Shown here: in pieces, positions 34,896 through 43,520 of the stretch | Numbering within the stretch: the first letter of the stretch is position 1 | Layout of the letters: every line of letters begins with the position of its first letter | Assembly (NCBI RefSeq): GCF_037911135.1 | Contig: NZ_JBBLYU010000001.1 | Span: forward strand, 372,001 to 436,000 | DNA: 64,000 nt | Origin: Phaeobacter sp. A36a-5a | Lineage (GTDB): Bacteria; Pseudomonadota; Alphaproteobacteria; Rhodobacterales; Rhodobacteraceae | Direction of reading: 5' to 3' | Program-made: the position numbers and the translations under genes | Notes under the pieces: generated by a model | What the model was told of the DNA's origin: nothing | The model's input: only the letters and a program-made list of their open reading frames with translations | Database searches by the model: none

Positions 34896-35201
34896 ATGAG
34901 CGAACGACACCCGCCGCAGGACTGTGCCGACATGCCGGCGCTGCGGCAGCAGATCGACAGGCTGGACCGGGAGCTGATTGCCCTGTTGGCCGAGCGGGCG
35001 GGCTATATCGACCGTGCGATCGAGCTGAAGGCGGCCAATAACTGGCCCGCGCGCATACCGGCCCGTGTCGAAGAAGTGGTCGGGAATGCCCGGATGACGG
35101 CCAGCACGGCAGGGCTTGATCCCGATCTGGTCGAGCGCCTGTGGCGCCAGCTTGTGGAATGGTCGATAGCCCGCGAGGCACAGATCATTCGCGAGGAGTA
35201 A
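34896..35201 (+). CDS. Chorismate mutase, AroQ class
   Basis: A 101-residue all-helical AroQ-type chorismate mutase, monofunctional and close in size to PchB. It converts chorismate to prephenate for Phe/Tyr synthesis, or in PchB-like proteins has weak isochorismate-pyruvate lyase activity. Key positions visible are Arg in [21 protein letters not shown] (first helix), Lys in IELKAANN and a Gln/Glu/Arg-rich last helix ([16 protein letters not shown]). It sits between two folate C1 genes, an unexpected neighbourhood. AGGAG lies upstream of the ATG within a hairpin arm. Confidence 0.85.
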   Translation: MSERHPPQDCADMPALRQQIDRLDRELIALLAERAGYIDRAIELKAANNWPARIPARVEEVVGNARMTASTAGLDPDLVERLWRQLVEWSIAREAQIIREE

Positions 35202-35239
35202 CGCGGCCCGGAGCGGCGCGCAGCAAGAGGACAGAAGCA

Positions 35240-36142
35240 ATGGCAGCGAATATCATCGACGGCAAGGCCTTTGCCGCCACCGTACGCGAGAAGGTGGCAG
35301 GCCACGTGGCCCGGTTGAAGGAAGAGCATGACATCACCCCCGGTCTGGCGGTGGTTCTGGTGGGTGAAGATCCGGCAAGCCAGGTCTATGTGCGCTCCAA
35401 GGGCAAGCAGACCGTTGAAGCGGGCATGAACTCCTTTGAGCACAAGCTGGAGGCCGACACCTCCGAAGAGGACCTGCTGGCGGTGGTCGATCAGCTGAAC
35501 AAGGATCCCTCGGTGCATGGCATCCTCGTGCAGCTGCCGCTGCCGGGTCATTTGAACGAAGACCTGATCATCAACTCCATCGCGCCGGAAAAGGACGTGG
35601 ACGGGTTCCACATTTCCAACGTGGGCCTGCTGGGCACCGGTCAGAAAAGCATGGTGCCCTGCACGCCGCTTGGCTGCCTGATGCTGCTGCGCGACTATCA
35701 TGGCTCGCTGTCGGGCATGGACGCGGTTGTCATTGGCCGCTCCAATATCGTTGGCAAGCCGATGGCGCAGCTGTTGCTGGGCGACAGCTGCACCGTGACC
35801 ATCGCACATAGCCGCACCAAGGATCTGCCGGATGTTGTCCGCCGCGCCGATATTGTTGTCGCTGCTGTGGGTCGTCCTGAAATGGTGCCTGGCGACTGGA
35901 TCAAGGAAGGCGCCACCGTCATCGACGTGGGCATCAACCGGATCGACGCACCGGAAAAAGGCGAGGGCAAGACCCGTCTGGTGGGCGATGTGCATTTTGA
36001 GAGTGCGGCCGCGCGCGCCGGCGCAATCACCCCGGTGCCCGGTGGCGTCGGCCCGATGACCATCGCCTGCCTGCTGGCCAATACCGTGACGGCCTGCTGC
36101 CGCGCCAATGGTCTGGCGGAGCCGGAAGGGCTGACCGCCTGA
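35240..36142 (+). CDS. folD: Methylene-THF dehydrogenase / methenyl-THF cyclohydrolase
   Basis: A 300-residue bifunctional enzyme interconverting 5,10-methylene-THF, methenyl-THF and 10-formyl-THF with NADP. Visible are the catalytic Lys region [16 protein letters not shown] (~44-59), the PEKDVDGFH motif (~117-125), PCTPLGC, the nucleotide-binding [15 protein letters not shown] (~166-180) and the C-terminal [17 protein letters not shown] 35240 has AGAGGACAG upstream. With fhs it forms the two-enzyme link between formate and methylene-THF. Confidence 0.96.
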   Translation: MAANIIDGKAFAATVREKVAGHVARLKEEHDITPGLAVVLVGEDPASQVYVRSKGKQTVEAGMNSFEHKLEADTSEEDLLAVVDQLNKDPSVHGILVQLPLPGHLNEDLIINSIAPEKDVDGFHISNVGLLGTGQKSMVPCTPLGCLMLLRDYHGSLSGMDAVVIGRSNIVGKPMAQLLLGDSCTVTIAHSRTKDLPDVVRRADIVVAAVGRPEMVPGDWIKEGATVIDVGINRIDAPEKGEGKTRLVGDVHFESAAARAGAITPVPGGVGPMTIACLLANTVTACCRANGLAEPEGLTA

Positions 36143-36185
36143 TCAGAACCGACCTGCCATCTGCGGATGGCTGAGATCTGCTGCT

Positions 36186-36230
36186 CCCGTCGGATGCCTC
36201 CGGCGGGAGTATTTTTTGGAAAAGTGACAG
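36186..36230 (+). repeat. Divergent unit of the dispersed intergenic repeat
   Basis: GCCTCCGGCGGGAGTATTTTTTGG resembles the units at 15.2 and 22.4 kb, but the GGCCAGAAGAT end is decayed to GGAAAAGTGA. The preceding CCCGTCGGATGCCTCCGGCGGG can fold, and a T-run follows, so here it may serve as the folD terminator. Confidence 0.45.
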
Positions 36231-36262
36231 GTGGGAAAAACCCGCGGATCAGGGCGCGCGGA

Positions 36263-36673
36263 TCAGGCCGCGACTGGCACCATGGTGCCCTGCAACAGGG
36301 CGATCAGTTTTTCCTCCTCTCCGGTGATGGCGTGGACCTCGGCGGTGACAATGATCAGACGGCGGCCGGGTTTGATGACCTGGCCCGTGGCGCGCAGCAT
36401 ATCGCCTGCACCCGGTGCGAGAAGGTTGATCTTCATCTCGGCGGTCATCACCTCGCTGTCCTCGGGCATCAGGGTCAGAGCGGCATAGCCTGCGGCACTG
36501 TCTCCGATGGCAAAGCTGAGCGCCGCATGGGCGACGCCGTGCTGCTGGCGGCTGCCCGGCAGGATGGGCGCGGAGATGGTGACGGTGCCGGTGCCGACGC
36601 TGGCAACCTCGGCACCCAATGTCTGCATCATGCTCTGTCTGGCAAAGCTGTCGCGGATGCGCTGTTCGATCAT
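36263..36673 (-). CDS. PaaI-family hotdog thioesterase
   Basis: A 136-residue hotdog-fold acyl-CoA thioesterase of the PaaI/YdiI-like group. The active-site region QQHGVAHAALSFAIGDSAAGYAA (about residues 43-65; HG..A...L.D.A.G pattern) is present. The acyl substrate is unknown; PaaI proteins often act on aromatic acyl-CoA intermediates, but no paa genes are near. ATG 36673 with AAAGGGACA upstream is chosen over 36703. Convergent with folD. Confidence 0.83.
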   Translation of the reverse strand: MIEQRIRDSFARQSMMQTLGAEVASVGTGTVTISAPILPGSRQQHGVAHAALSFAIGDSAAGYAALTLMPEDSEVMTAEMKINLLAPGAGDMLRATGQVIKPGRRLIIVTAEVHAITGEEEKLIALLQGTMVPVAA

Positions 36674-36759
36674 GGCTGTCCCTTTCGCATGTGCAGCCAG
36701 CATAGACCGCGCATGCTGCGATGGGGAGGTGACGCTGCGCGCAGATCCGCCGCGGCTGG

Positions 36760-37446
36760 TCAGCGCGGCATCGGGCAGGGCAGCGGACGCGGGCCGGTGA
36801 GGATGGCGAGGGCCCGCGGCGCCATGAGATCCGAGAGCGCCGGGTTGGTGGTGCAGAGACCGCCGGTATAGGTGCCAAAGGCGGGCAGGATCAGGCGCTG
36901 GTGATCGGCCAGGAACGCAGGCCGGGCGCTGCCGCGCAGACGCGCCTTTGGATGGTAGTGGCCGGATATCTCGGCGGCAGCTTCGCCCGGGGTCTCAGCG
37001 CCGGTGTGGCTCTTGAAGGTGGGGTCGGCGATGTGACGAAACAGCAGCGGGCCGAGGGTCAGGCTGTCACAGGCGTCGCCCGCCAGCCCGCTGGGGGCAG
37101 GGTCGTGATTGCCGGTGATCCAGATCCAGCGATGAGCCGCGATCAGCTGGTCGAGACGGGTTTGGTCGGCATCTGACAAGGCGGCTGCCGCAGCGTCATC
37201 GTCGAAGCTGTCGCCGAGGCAGATGACCGTTTCGGGACGGGTCTGGTCAAGCACCGCGGCAAGACGCTGAAGGGTATCGCGGGTTTCATAGGGGGGCAGG
37301 GCCGGGCCGCCGCGCCGGAGCTGGCGTTCGGATTTGCCCAGATGCAGGTCGGAAACACAGAGCAGCCCCTGCGCCTGCCACCAGAGCGCACCAGCACCAA
37401 GCGCGGTGAGGCGCTGGCCTGCGAGGGAGAGATCATAGCCGGTCAT
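36760..37446 (-). CDS. pdeM: Ligase-associated DNA damage response endonuclease PdeM
   Basis: A 228-residue calcineurin-like metallophosphoesterase. Metal-binding motifs in order are SDLHLGK (~31-37), GDSFDD (~73-78), GNHDPAP (~112-118) and GHYHPK (~161-166). The family name comes from its typical cluster with an Lhr-type helicase, an ATP-dependent ligase and an exonuclease. Here it lies 53 bp downstream of the helicase gene, matching that pair. The ATG at 37446 follows the stop of that gene without overlap. Confidence 0.88.
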   Translation of the reverse strand: MTGYDLSLAGQRLTALGAGALWWQAQGLLCVSDLHLGKSERQLRRGGPALPPYETRDTLQRLAAVLDQTRPETVICLGDSFDDDAAAAALSDADQTRLDQLIAAHRWIWITGNHDPAPSGLAGDACDSLTLGPLLFRHIADPTFKSHTGAETPGEAAAEISGHYHPKARLRGSARPAFLADHQRLILPAFGTYTGGLCTTNPALSDLMAPRALAILTGPRPLPCPMPR

Positions 37447-37499
37447 GGCTGCTCTGATCGCCGGTTTTGCGGGACGGTGCAAGATGGCAGATTCAGCCG

Positions 37500-39935
37500 T
37501 CAGGGTGACGCAGCGCCGGGCGGAGCCAGCTCTGCCAGCCGGGCGCTGCGCATCAGCTCTTCGGTTTCGCGTTGCAGCAGCTTTTCCTGGGCGGCACCTT
37601 TCACCGGGACCTTGCCTGCCTCCAGCAGCAGCGGCGCGGCCAGCGGTGAGATCTGCGACAGCCGGTTGAGGGTGATGTTTCCCTTGATGCGGCTGAGCAG
37701 TTCCTCGATGCGGCCGAAATCCACCAGCCCGCCAAGCGCCTCCTGCCGGGTGATGTCCAAGAGCAGGTGATCGGGATCATATTTACGGAGCGTGTCGTAG
37801 AGGATGTCGGAGGAGAATGTCGCCTGTCGTCCGTTCTTGCGCTGGCCGGGGGTGTTGCGTTCGATCAGCCCCGCGATGGTGGCCACCGCGCGGAAGCTGC
37901 GTTTCATCACCGCATTGCCCGCGAGCCAGCCGTCCAGACCCGCGCGCAGCTCGGCAGGATCGAACAGCGGGGCGGGGTCGTCAACCGGGCTGAGCCCCCA
38001 GATCAGCGTGGCATAATCGGTGGCGACAAAGCCAAGCGGATCGAGCGACAGCTCTTCCATCCGTTTGGTCAGCAACAGACCGAGGGTCTGCATCGCATTG
38101 CGCCCGGCAAACCCGTAGATGCAGAGGTGTTCGCGGCCCCGGAAGGGAAAGCTTTCGAGCAGCAGCTGGCCCCGGCGGGGCATCTGTGAGACCTCGCGCT
38201 GTAGCGCCAGCCAGTCGGCGGTGTGCGGTGGCAGATCGGGCCAGCTGTCGCGTTGCAGGATATCGAGGATACGGGTGCTGAGCTGGGTCGAGGTGGCGAA
38301 TTTTGTGCCGGAGAAGACCGCCACTTTCGGTTTCCGGCTGGCATTGCGGCTGACCTCGACCGTCATTTCGCGCAGCGATTCATACCGCACGATCTGGCCA
38401 CCGATGAGGAAGGTGTCGCCCGGGGTGAGGGTGGCGGCAAAGCTCTCTTCGACCTCGCCAAGCGGTTTGCCGCCGCGGCTGCGTTTGAGTCGGACCTTCA
38501 GGAGGTCGGCGTCCTGAATGGTGCCAATGTTCATGCGGATGCGGCGGGCGGCGCGGGGGTCGCGCAGCTGCCACATCCCGTCGGGACGTTGCAGCAGCCG
38601 TTGCCACTGGTCATAGACCCGGAGGGCGTAACCGCCGGTGGCACAGAAATCGAGGCAGGCGTCGAACTCAGCCCGGCTGAGGCTGGCATAGGCGCCGGCT
38701 CCCGTGACCTCGGCATAAAGGTCATCGGCGGCGAAGGGACCGGCGCAGGCGCGGATCAGGATGTGCTGGCAGAGCACGTCGCGGGGGCCGGGTGTGCGCG
38801 GGCTGCCGTCCAGCGTGCCTGCCTCCACCGCCTCAAGGGCGGCACGGCATTCCACCACCTCAAACCGGTTGGCCGGCACCAGAAGCGCCTTGGAGGGGGC
38901 ATTGTAGCGGTGGTTGGCGCGGCCGATGCGCTGGACCAGCCGTTTCACGTTCTTCGGCGCGCCTATCTGGATCACCAGATCGACGTCCCCCCAGTCGATG
39001 CCCAGATCAAGCGAGCCGGTACAGACCACTGCGCGCAGCTCTCCGCGCACCATCGCTGCCTCGACCCGGTCCCGCTGCACCCGGTCGAGCGAGCCATGGT
39101 GAATGCCGATCGGCAGCGCGTCATCATTGGCAAGCCAGAGGTTGTGAAAGAAGATCTCTGCCTGGGCGCGGGTGTTGTGGAAGATCAGCGTGGTGTTATG
39201 CGCCTTGATCTGCTCAAGCACGGCGGGGATGGCATGGGCAGCGCCGCCCCCGGACCAGGGCGGGGCTGCATCCGTGTGCAGCATCTGGATATCGGCGGCG
39301 GGGCCGGGGTCGGCCAGAACGATATCGCAGGGATCCGGGTGGCGGGCCAGATACTGCGCGATGGCGGCGGGATCATCGACGGTGGCCGAAAGGCCGACGC
39401 GGCGCATGTCCGGACAGATCGCCTGAAGCCGGGTCAGGGCGAGCATCAGCTGGTCGCCGCGCTTGCTCTCGGCGAGGGCGTGGATCTCGTCCAGTACCAC
39501 CCGTTTCAGTCCCGCAAACATCCGCGGCGCGTCCTCATAGGAGGTGAGCAGCGCGAGGCTTTCAGGTGTGGTGAGCAGGATATGCGGCGGGTCGGCGCGC
39601 TGGCTGCGCTTGCGGGAGGCGGGCGTGTCACCGGTGCGGTCGTCGATGCGGATGGGCAGGCCCATCTCCTCGACCGGGGTGCGCAGGTTGCGTTTGATAT
39701 CCGCCGCCAGCGCCTTCAGCGGCGAGACGTAGAGCGTGTGCAGCCCGCGGTGTTCGCCGGTAGCAAGATCGGCAAGAGTGGGCAGGAAACCCGCCATCGT
39801 CTTGCCGCCGCCGGTTGGGGCGATCAGCAGCGTTGCCGGATCATCCGCGCGCGCCAGCATCTCCTGCTGGTGCGGGTGAATGGTCCAGCCACGGTCGTGG
39901 AACCAGGCGGTGATGACATCGGGAAGACTGCTCAT
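37500..39935 (-). CDS. Ligase-associated DNA damage response DEXH helicase (Lhr family)
   Basis: An 811-residue superfamily 2 helicase of the Lhr-core type. Motif I is IAPTGGGKTMAGFLP (~residues 38-52), motif II is VLDEIHALAESKRGD (~145-159), motif III is VGLSATVDDP, and motif VI is QRIGRANHRYN (~331-341). The Lhr-specific winged-helix and C-terminal domain extend to residue ~800. Relatives act in DNA repair beside PdeM. The accompanying ligase and exonuclease genes are not in this window. ATG 39935 fits the family N-terminus. Confidence 0.9.
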   Translation of the reverse strand: MSSLPDVITAWFHDRGWTIHPHQQEMLARADDPATLLIAPTGGGKTMAGFLPTLADLATGEHRGLHTLYVSPLKALAADIKRNLRTPVEEMGLPIRIDDRTGDTPASRKRSQRADPPHILLTTPESLALLTSYEDAPRMFAGLKRVVLDEIHALAESKRGDQLMLALTRLQAICPDMRRVGLSATVDDPAAIAQYLARHPDPCDIVLADPGPAADIQMLHTDAAPPWSGGGAAHAIPAVLEQIKAHNTTLIFHNTRAQAEIFFHNLWLANDDALPIGIHHGSLDRVQRDRVEAAMVRGELRAVVCTGSLDLGIDWGDVDLVIQIGAPKNVKRLVQRIGRANHRYNAPSKALLVPANRFEVVECRAALEAVEAGTLDGSPRTPGPRDVLCQHILIRACAGPFAADDLYAEVTGAGAYASLSRAEFDACLDFCATGGYALRVYDQWQRLLQRPDGMWQLRDPRAARRIRMNIGTIQDADLLKVRLKRSRGGKPLGEVEESFAATLTPGDTFLIGGQIVRYESLREMTVEVSRNASRKPKVAVFSGTKFATSTQLSTRILDILQRDSWPDLPPHTADWLALQREVSQMPRRGQLLLESFPFRGREHLCIYGFAGRNAMQTLGLLLTKRMEELSLDPLGFVATDYATLIWGLSPVDDPAPLFDPAELRAGLDGWLAGNAVMKRSFRAVATIAGLIERNTPGQRKNGRQATFSSDILYDTLRKYDPDHLLLDITRQEALGGLVDFGRIEELLSRIKGNITLNRLSQISPLAAPLLLEAGKVPVKGAAQEKLLQRETEELMRSARLAELAPPGAASP

Positions 39936-40010
39936 CCGACTTATCTAGGCGCGGTGGCAGAACTTTTCTAAACGTTCTGGCCAAAGTTTATAAAAAAACT
40001 TTGAGGTGGC

Positions 40011-41318
40011 TCATTTGACGATGTGTTCGTCCTTGACGAACATATTGGCCCAGGCGCGGTCGATGAGGTCGGGAGACATCTGATAGGGGATGCCTTCGAA
40101 ATCGCAGATCGCCTTCATCTGGTCGATCAGGAACACCGGCTGATAATTGGCGTAGATATTGTCGATGGTCGGATATTTGCGTTTCAGAAGATGCACCAGC
40201 GCCGCCTCGTCCAGGGGCACGCCTTTCTTCTGGGCGACCATGGCAAAGATCTTGAGGAAGTTTTCCTGATTTGGCCCGTCGATCTTGATCTTGAAAAAGA
40301 TCCGCCGCAGCGCCGCCTGATCGAAGATCTCATTGGGGTGGAAGTTGGTGGAGAAGATCACCAGCGTGTCAAAGGGCACCTCGAATTTCTCGCCCGATTG
40401 CAGGGAGAGGATATCGCGGCCCTCTTCCAGCGGCACGATCCAGCGGTTGACCAGCGCCTGCGGTGATTCCGCCTGGCGGCCCAGGTCATCGACGATGAAG
40501 ATGCCGCCGGTGGATTTCAGCTGCAGCGGCGCCTGATAGGTGCGCGCGGTTGGGTTGTAGACCAGATCCAGCATCGACAGGGACAGCTCGCCCCCGGTCA
40601 CCACCGTGGGCCGTTCGCAGCAGACATAGCGGCTGTCAAAGCGGCGGGCGCGGCGCAGGCTGTTGGGGTCGTCCTCGGGCAGCGGCACGGCAGTGTGAAC
40701 GATGGGATCATAGACCGTGATCACCTGACCGGCATATTCAATCGCGCGCGGCACGTAGACGTGATCCCCCAGCGCGTCGCGGATGCCGTTGGAGATGGAG
40801 GATTTCCCGTTGCCGGGCGGGCCATACATCAGGATCGAGCGGCCGGCGCTGACAGCGGGGCCGAGGTGGTCGAGCAGGCTGTCGGGCAGGACCAGATGGC
40901 CCATTGCACCGAGCAGTTGCTGGCGGGTGACCAGAATATTGCGGATTGACTGGCGTTTGACCTGTTCGCGGTAGATGTGCAGCGGCACCGGCATGGCGCC
41001 GTAATATTCGGACTGGCTGAGCGCATCCAGCGCGCGGGCTTTGCCCGCCTCGGTCAGCTGATAGCCCATTTCATTGCCGCTGTTGGCGTTGAGCGTACCG
41101 GTTGCCTCCAGCAGCTTTTGTTCGCGGGCGATATCGACCAGTTCCTGCGTCACCGGGATCGGCAGGCAGATGGCGGCGGCGATTTCGCTGACGTTTTCGC
41201 AGGTCTTGCGGAAAATGGTCTTGAGCAGGATATCCCGCATCATCACCATCGGGAGCTGCATCTGCTCCAGCCCGCGCGGGGTAGGGGGTGCCACTACGGC
41301 GGATGTCTGCATGTTCAT
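40011..41318 (-). CDS. AAA+ (MoxR-like) ATPase next to the Tad locus
   Basis: A 435-residue ATPase. An N-terminal winged-helix-like region (~residues 20-100) precedes the AAA core. Walker A is LMYGPPGNGKSSISNGI (~168-184), Walker B is GIFIVDDLGRQ (~268-278), and sensor 1 is LVIFSTN (~319-325). The gene is collinear with and directly downstream of the pilus genes, a placement I associate with roseobacter tad loci; a role in pilus assembly or secretion is inferred. ATG 41318 (or 41312) is chosen; codons further upstream look non-coding. Confidence 0.75.
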   Translation of the reverse strand: MNMQTSAVVAPPTPRGLEQMQLPMVMMRDILLKTIFRKTCENVSEIAAAICLPIPVTQELVDIAREQKLLEATGTLNANSGNEMGYQLTEAGKARALDALSQSEYYGAMPVPLHIYREQVKRQSIRNILVTRQQLLGAMGHLVLPDSLLDHLGPAVSAGRSILMYGPPGNGKSSISNGIRDALGDHVYVPRAIEYAGQVITVYDPIVHTAVPLPEDDPNSLRRARRFDSRYVCCERPTVVTGGELSLSMLDLVYNPTARTYQAPLQLKSTGGIFIVDDLGRQAESPQALVNRWIVPLEEGRDILSLQSGEKFEVPFDTLVIFSTNFHPNEIFDQAALRRIFFKIKIDGPNQENFLKIFAMVAQKKGVPLDEAALVHLLKRKYPTIDNIYANYQPVFLIDQMKAICDFEGIPYQMSPDLIDRAWANMFVKDEHIVK

Positions 41319-41500
41319 GCTGCGGCCTGCCTGTCTCGATTGTTCAATGTTGCGCCCGGTGGCGCCCGACTGTTCAGACAAGAGTTTATTCAGCACTGTG
41401 GCACAAGCGGGGCAAAGCTGGTGCATTTCCGCGAAGGGACCGACCACATGCGGGGCATTTTAGGAAATTGTCAGTCGGGGGCGATCTGAACCGGGATGCC

Positions 41501-42007
41501 TCAGACCGGGGCGCTCTGACCCAGCTGGGTGCCGAGCAGCAGATAGGCGACCAGCGTGCCACCAAGGCAGAGGCCCATTGGAAACTTGCTGCCGACCTCC
41601 CAGCTCTTCCAATGCGGGGCGAGACGGCGCAGGGGGGTGTATTTCGCGATACGATGGGTGAGGAACCCGGCCAGCAGCATGGCGGAGAAGATCATCACCA
41701 CCACCGAGAGATCGCCAAAGACCACAAAGGGCGCGGCGGCACCGGCGAATTTGGCGTCCCCTGCGCCGACCATGCCCGCGCTGTAGCACAGGAAGCCAAG
41801 GCCGATGCCGATGGGCAGATGCAGCAGCTGCCAGCCATAATCCGTCCAGCTCATCAGGAAGGGGCCGACAAGGACAAAGATCACGGCCAGAAGATCCACG
41901 GTCCAGTTCGGGATCCGCATATGGCGCAGGTCATTCAGCGCGACCACACAGCAGAGCGGCACCACAAAGGGCAGGAACCACAGGGCGACATGGGCCGAGA
42001 TCAGCAT
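41501..42007 (-). CDS. cpaA: Prepilin peptidase CpaA/TadV
   Basis: A 168-residue A24-family aspartic prepilin peptidase that cleaves and processes Flp pilins at the inner membrane. The two catalytic Asp sites are in LNDLRHMRIPN (~residues 25-35) and the GxGDxK-type motif GMVGAGDAKFAGA (~78-90). Four to five membrane helices are seen. The short CpaA/TadV form lacks the N-terminal methylase domain of PilD. It lies at the 3' end of the tad gene set. Confidence 0.9.
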   Translation of the reverse strand: MLISAHVALWFLPFVVPLCCVVALNDLRHMRIPNWTVDLLAVIFVLVGPFLMSWTDYGWQLLHLPIGIGLGFLCYSAGMVGAGDAKFAGAAAPFVVFGDLSVVVMIFSAMLLAGFLTHRIAKYTPLRRLAPHWKSWEVGSKFPMGLCLGGTLVAYLLLGTQLGQSAPV

Positions 42008-42025
42008 GGGGTGGGGGCTCCGGTC

Positions 42026-42874
42026 TTAGCCGTTTTCCAGCGCAGCAAGTGCGCGCGCCGCCGCGTCGAAATGCTGCGGATGGGTCGAGATCGCCTGCCG
42101 CAGCAGGCTTTCGCCGGTCTGCACGTCGCCCTGTTTTACAGCCGATAGCGCCAGCGTGTGCAGCAGCTGGGCGCGTTCGACCTGATCCATCGGGATCACC
42201 GGCAGCGTGTAGTTGCGCTGCGCGCCACGGGCCAGCACCAGATTGTTCTTGGCGGTGAACAGCGACTGATCCTGACGGATGGCATCGCCGAACAGGCGCT
42301 CGGCCTCGGCGTAATCGCCACGGGTCAGTTTCGAATAGCCCCAGTTGTTCATCACGCGGGCGGGCTGTGTCGTGAGGCCGACGGCGGTCTGGTAAAAGCT
42401 GTCGGAGCGTTTCCAGTCCTGTTCCGAGTCGGCGACCATCGCCTCCAGCCGGTAGCGTTTGTAGGTCTCATGGGTGGGCGGCACCTTGTCGAGGGTGGCC
42501 TTGGCCTCGTCCCAGTTGCTGGTGCGGATCAGCGCGTCGGCCAGTTCGATACGGTCCTCATCGGTGGCCTCGGGCAGCGAGACGACTTTTTTCCAGGCGG
42601 CAACCGCTTCGGTGTTGCGCTTGGCGCGGATCAGCGAGATCGCCAGCCCGCGGTTGAGGTCGATCCGGTCGGGTGCGGATTTGACGGTGCGCTGAAAATA
42701 GGTGACGGCTTCGTTTGGATCGGCAACCGTCAGCATCACATCGTTGAGATTGCTCTCGTCGACCACATTCACCTCCTGAAAGGCGCGGTCCACGGCTTCG
42801 GTGTCGTCCTTGGCGCAGGCCGACAGGACAAGCCCACCGACCAGACATGCGGATACGAAAATCTGCTGGCGCAT
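42026..42874 (-). CDS. TPR lipoprotein of the Tad locus
   Basis: A 282-residue lipoprotein with signal sequence and lipobox LSAC at about residues 17-20, followed by tandem TPR-like helices (YFQRTVKSAPDRIDLNRGLA; WGYSKLTRGDYAEAERLFGDAI in outline). It is TadD-like in architecture and probably an outer-membrane pilotin or assembly factor. It is followed by cpaA and preceded by a second, shorter TPR lipoprotein. Which of the two is the functional TadD cannot be decided here. Confidence 0.8.
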   Translation of the reverse strand: MRQQIFVSACLVGGLVLSACAKDDTEAVDRAFQEVNVVDESNLNDVMLTVADPNEAVTYFQRTVKSAPDRIDLNRGLAISLIRAKRNTEAVAAWKKVVSLPEATDEDRIELADALIRTSNWDEAKATLDKVPPTHETYKRYRLEAMVADSEQDWKRSDSFYQTAVGLTTQPARVMNNWGYSKLTRGDYAEAERLFGDAIRQDQSLFTAKNNLVLARGAQRNYTLPVIPMDQVERAQLLHTLALSAVKQGDVQTGESLLRQAISTHPQHFDAAARALAALENG

Positions 42875-42914
42875 TTTTTGCGTCCTCTGTGCTGCTCTGC
42901 CTCTAGGCCTTGCG

Positions 42915-43517
42915 TCACTGGGACGTGCGAATCAGGTAGCTGCCCCCTCCGCGTTGCACCAGTGCATAGCCTTTTTGTTGCGGATCACTATGCGTGTTCT
43001 GATCAAGTTTTGCGAGGGCAAGGCGGAAATTTTCACGGATTGCGTCACTTTCGCCATTATCGAGGGCGAAGGCGCGGCGCAGGGTCTGCTCGGCCTCCGG
43101 GTATTTCTGCCGCTCCATCAGCACGACGCCGAGATTGTTCATCGCCGCAGGCCAGTCGGGATCCTTTGCGACCGCGCGGCGCAGCTGGGTTTCGGCCTGA
43201 CCTAGACGGCCCAGCCCCAGATTCGCGGTCCCGAGGCCAGAGAGCACCTCGGCGCTGAGACCCTCTTCCAATGCGGCGCGGGTAAAGGCATCCAGCGCCA
43301 GCTCATACTCGGCGGCGGCCATCAGACGGTGCCCAACAATAAGCCCGCTTTCGGCGGTGCCACGGGGATCAACGCCGGGCAGGGCGGGCGCGCCAAGGGG
43401 ATCCTTTGGATCCGGTTTTCCGCCCGGCGACATGCAAGCCGCCACCAACGCAAGCGCGAGGGTGGCGGGGATCAGTCGATAGAGACGGGAGGGGATGGCC
43501 CAACCCAATGTCATCAT
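42915..43517 (-). CDS. tadD: TadD-like TPR lipoprotein
   Basis: A 200-residue lipoprotein. The hydrophobic signal LIPATLALALVAACMSPGG gives a lipobox VAAC at about residues 25-28. TPR motifs follow (AAEYELALDAFTRAALEEG; GLGRLGQAETQLRRAVAKDP; YPEAEQTLRRAFALDNG). Size and position right after tadC match TadD, needed for Flp pilus assembly. The tadC stop lies three bases upstream of the start, so the two genes are coupled. Two adjacent ATGs (43517, 43514) could start it. Confidence 0.83.
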   Translation of the reverse strand: MMTLGWAIPSRLYRLIPATLALALVAACMSPGGKPDPKDPLGAPALPGVDPRGTAESGLIVGHRLMAAAEYELALDAFTRAALEEGLSAEVLSGLGTANLGLGRLGQAETQLRRAVAKDPDWPAAMNNLGVVLMERQKYPEAEQTLRRAFALDNGESDAIRENFRLALAKLDQNTHSDPQQKGYALVQRGGGSYLIRTSQ

Positions 43518-43520
43518 GTG

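Noticed and set aside
38223-39971. 582-codon frame antisense to the Lhr-like helicase
   Set aside because: Shadow frame; the opposite strand has all helicase motifs.
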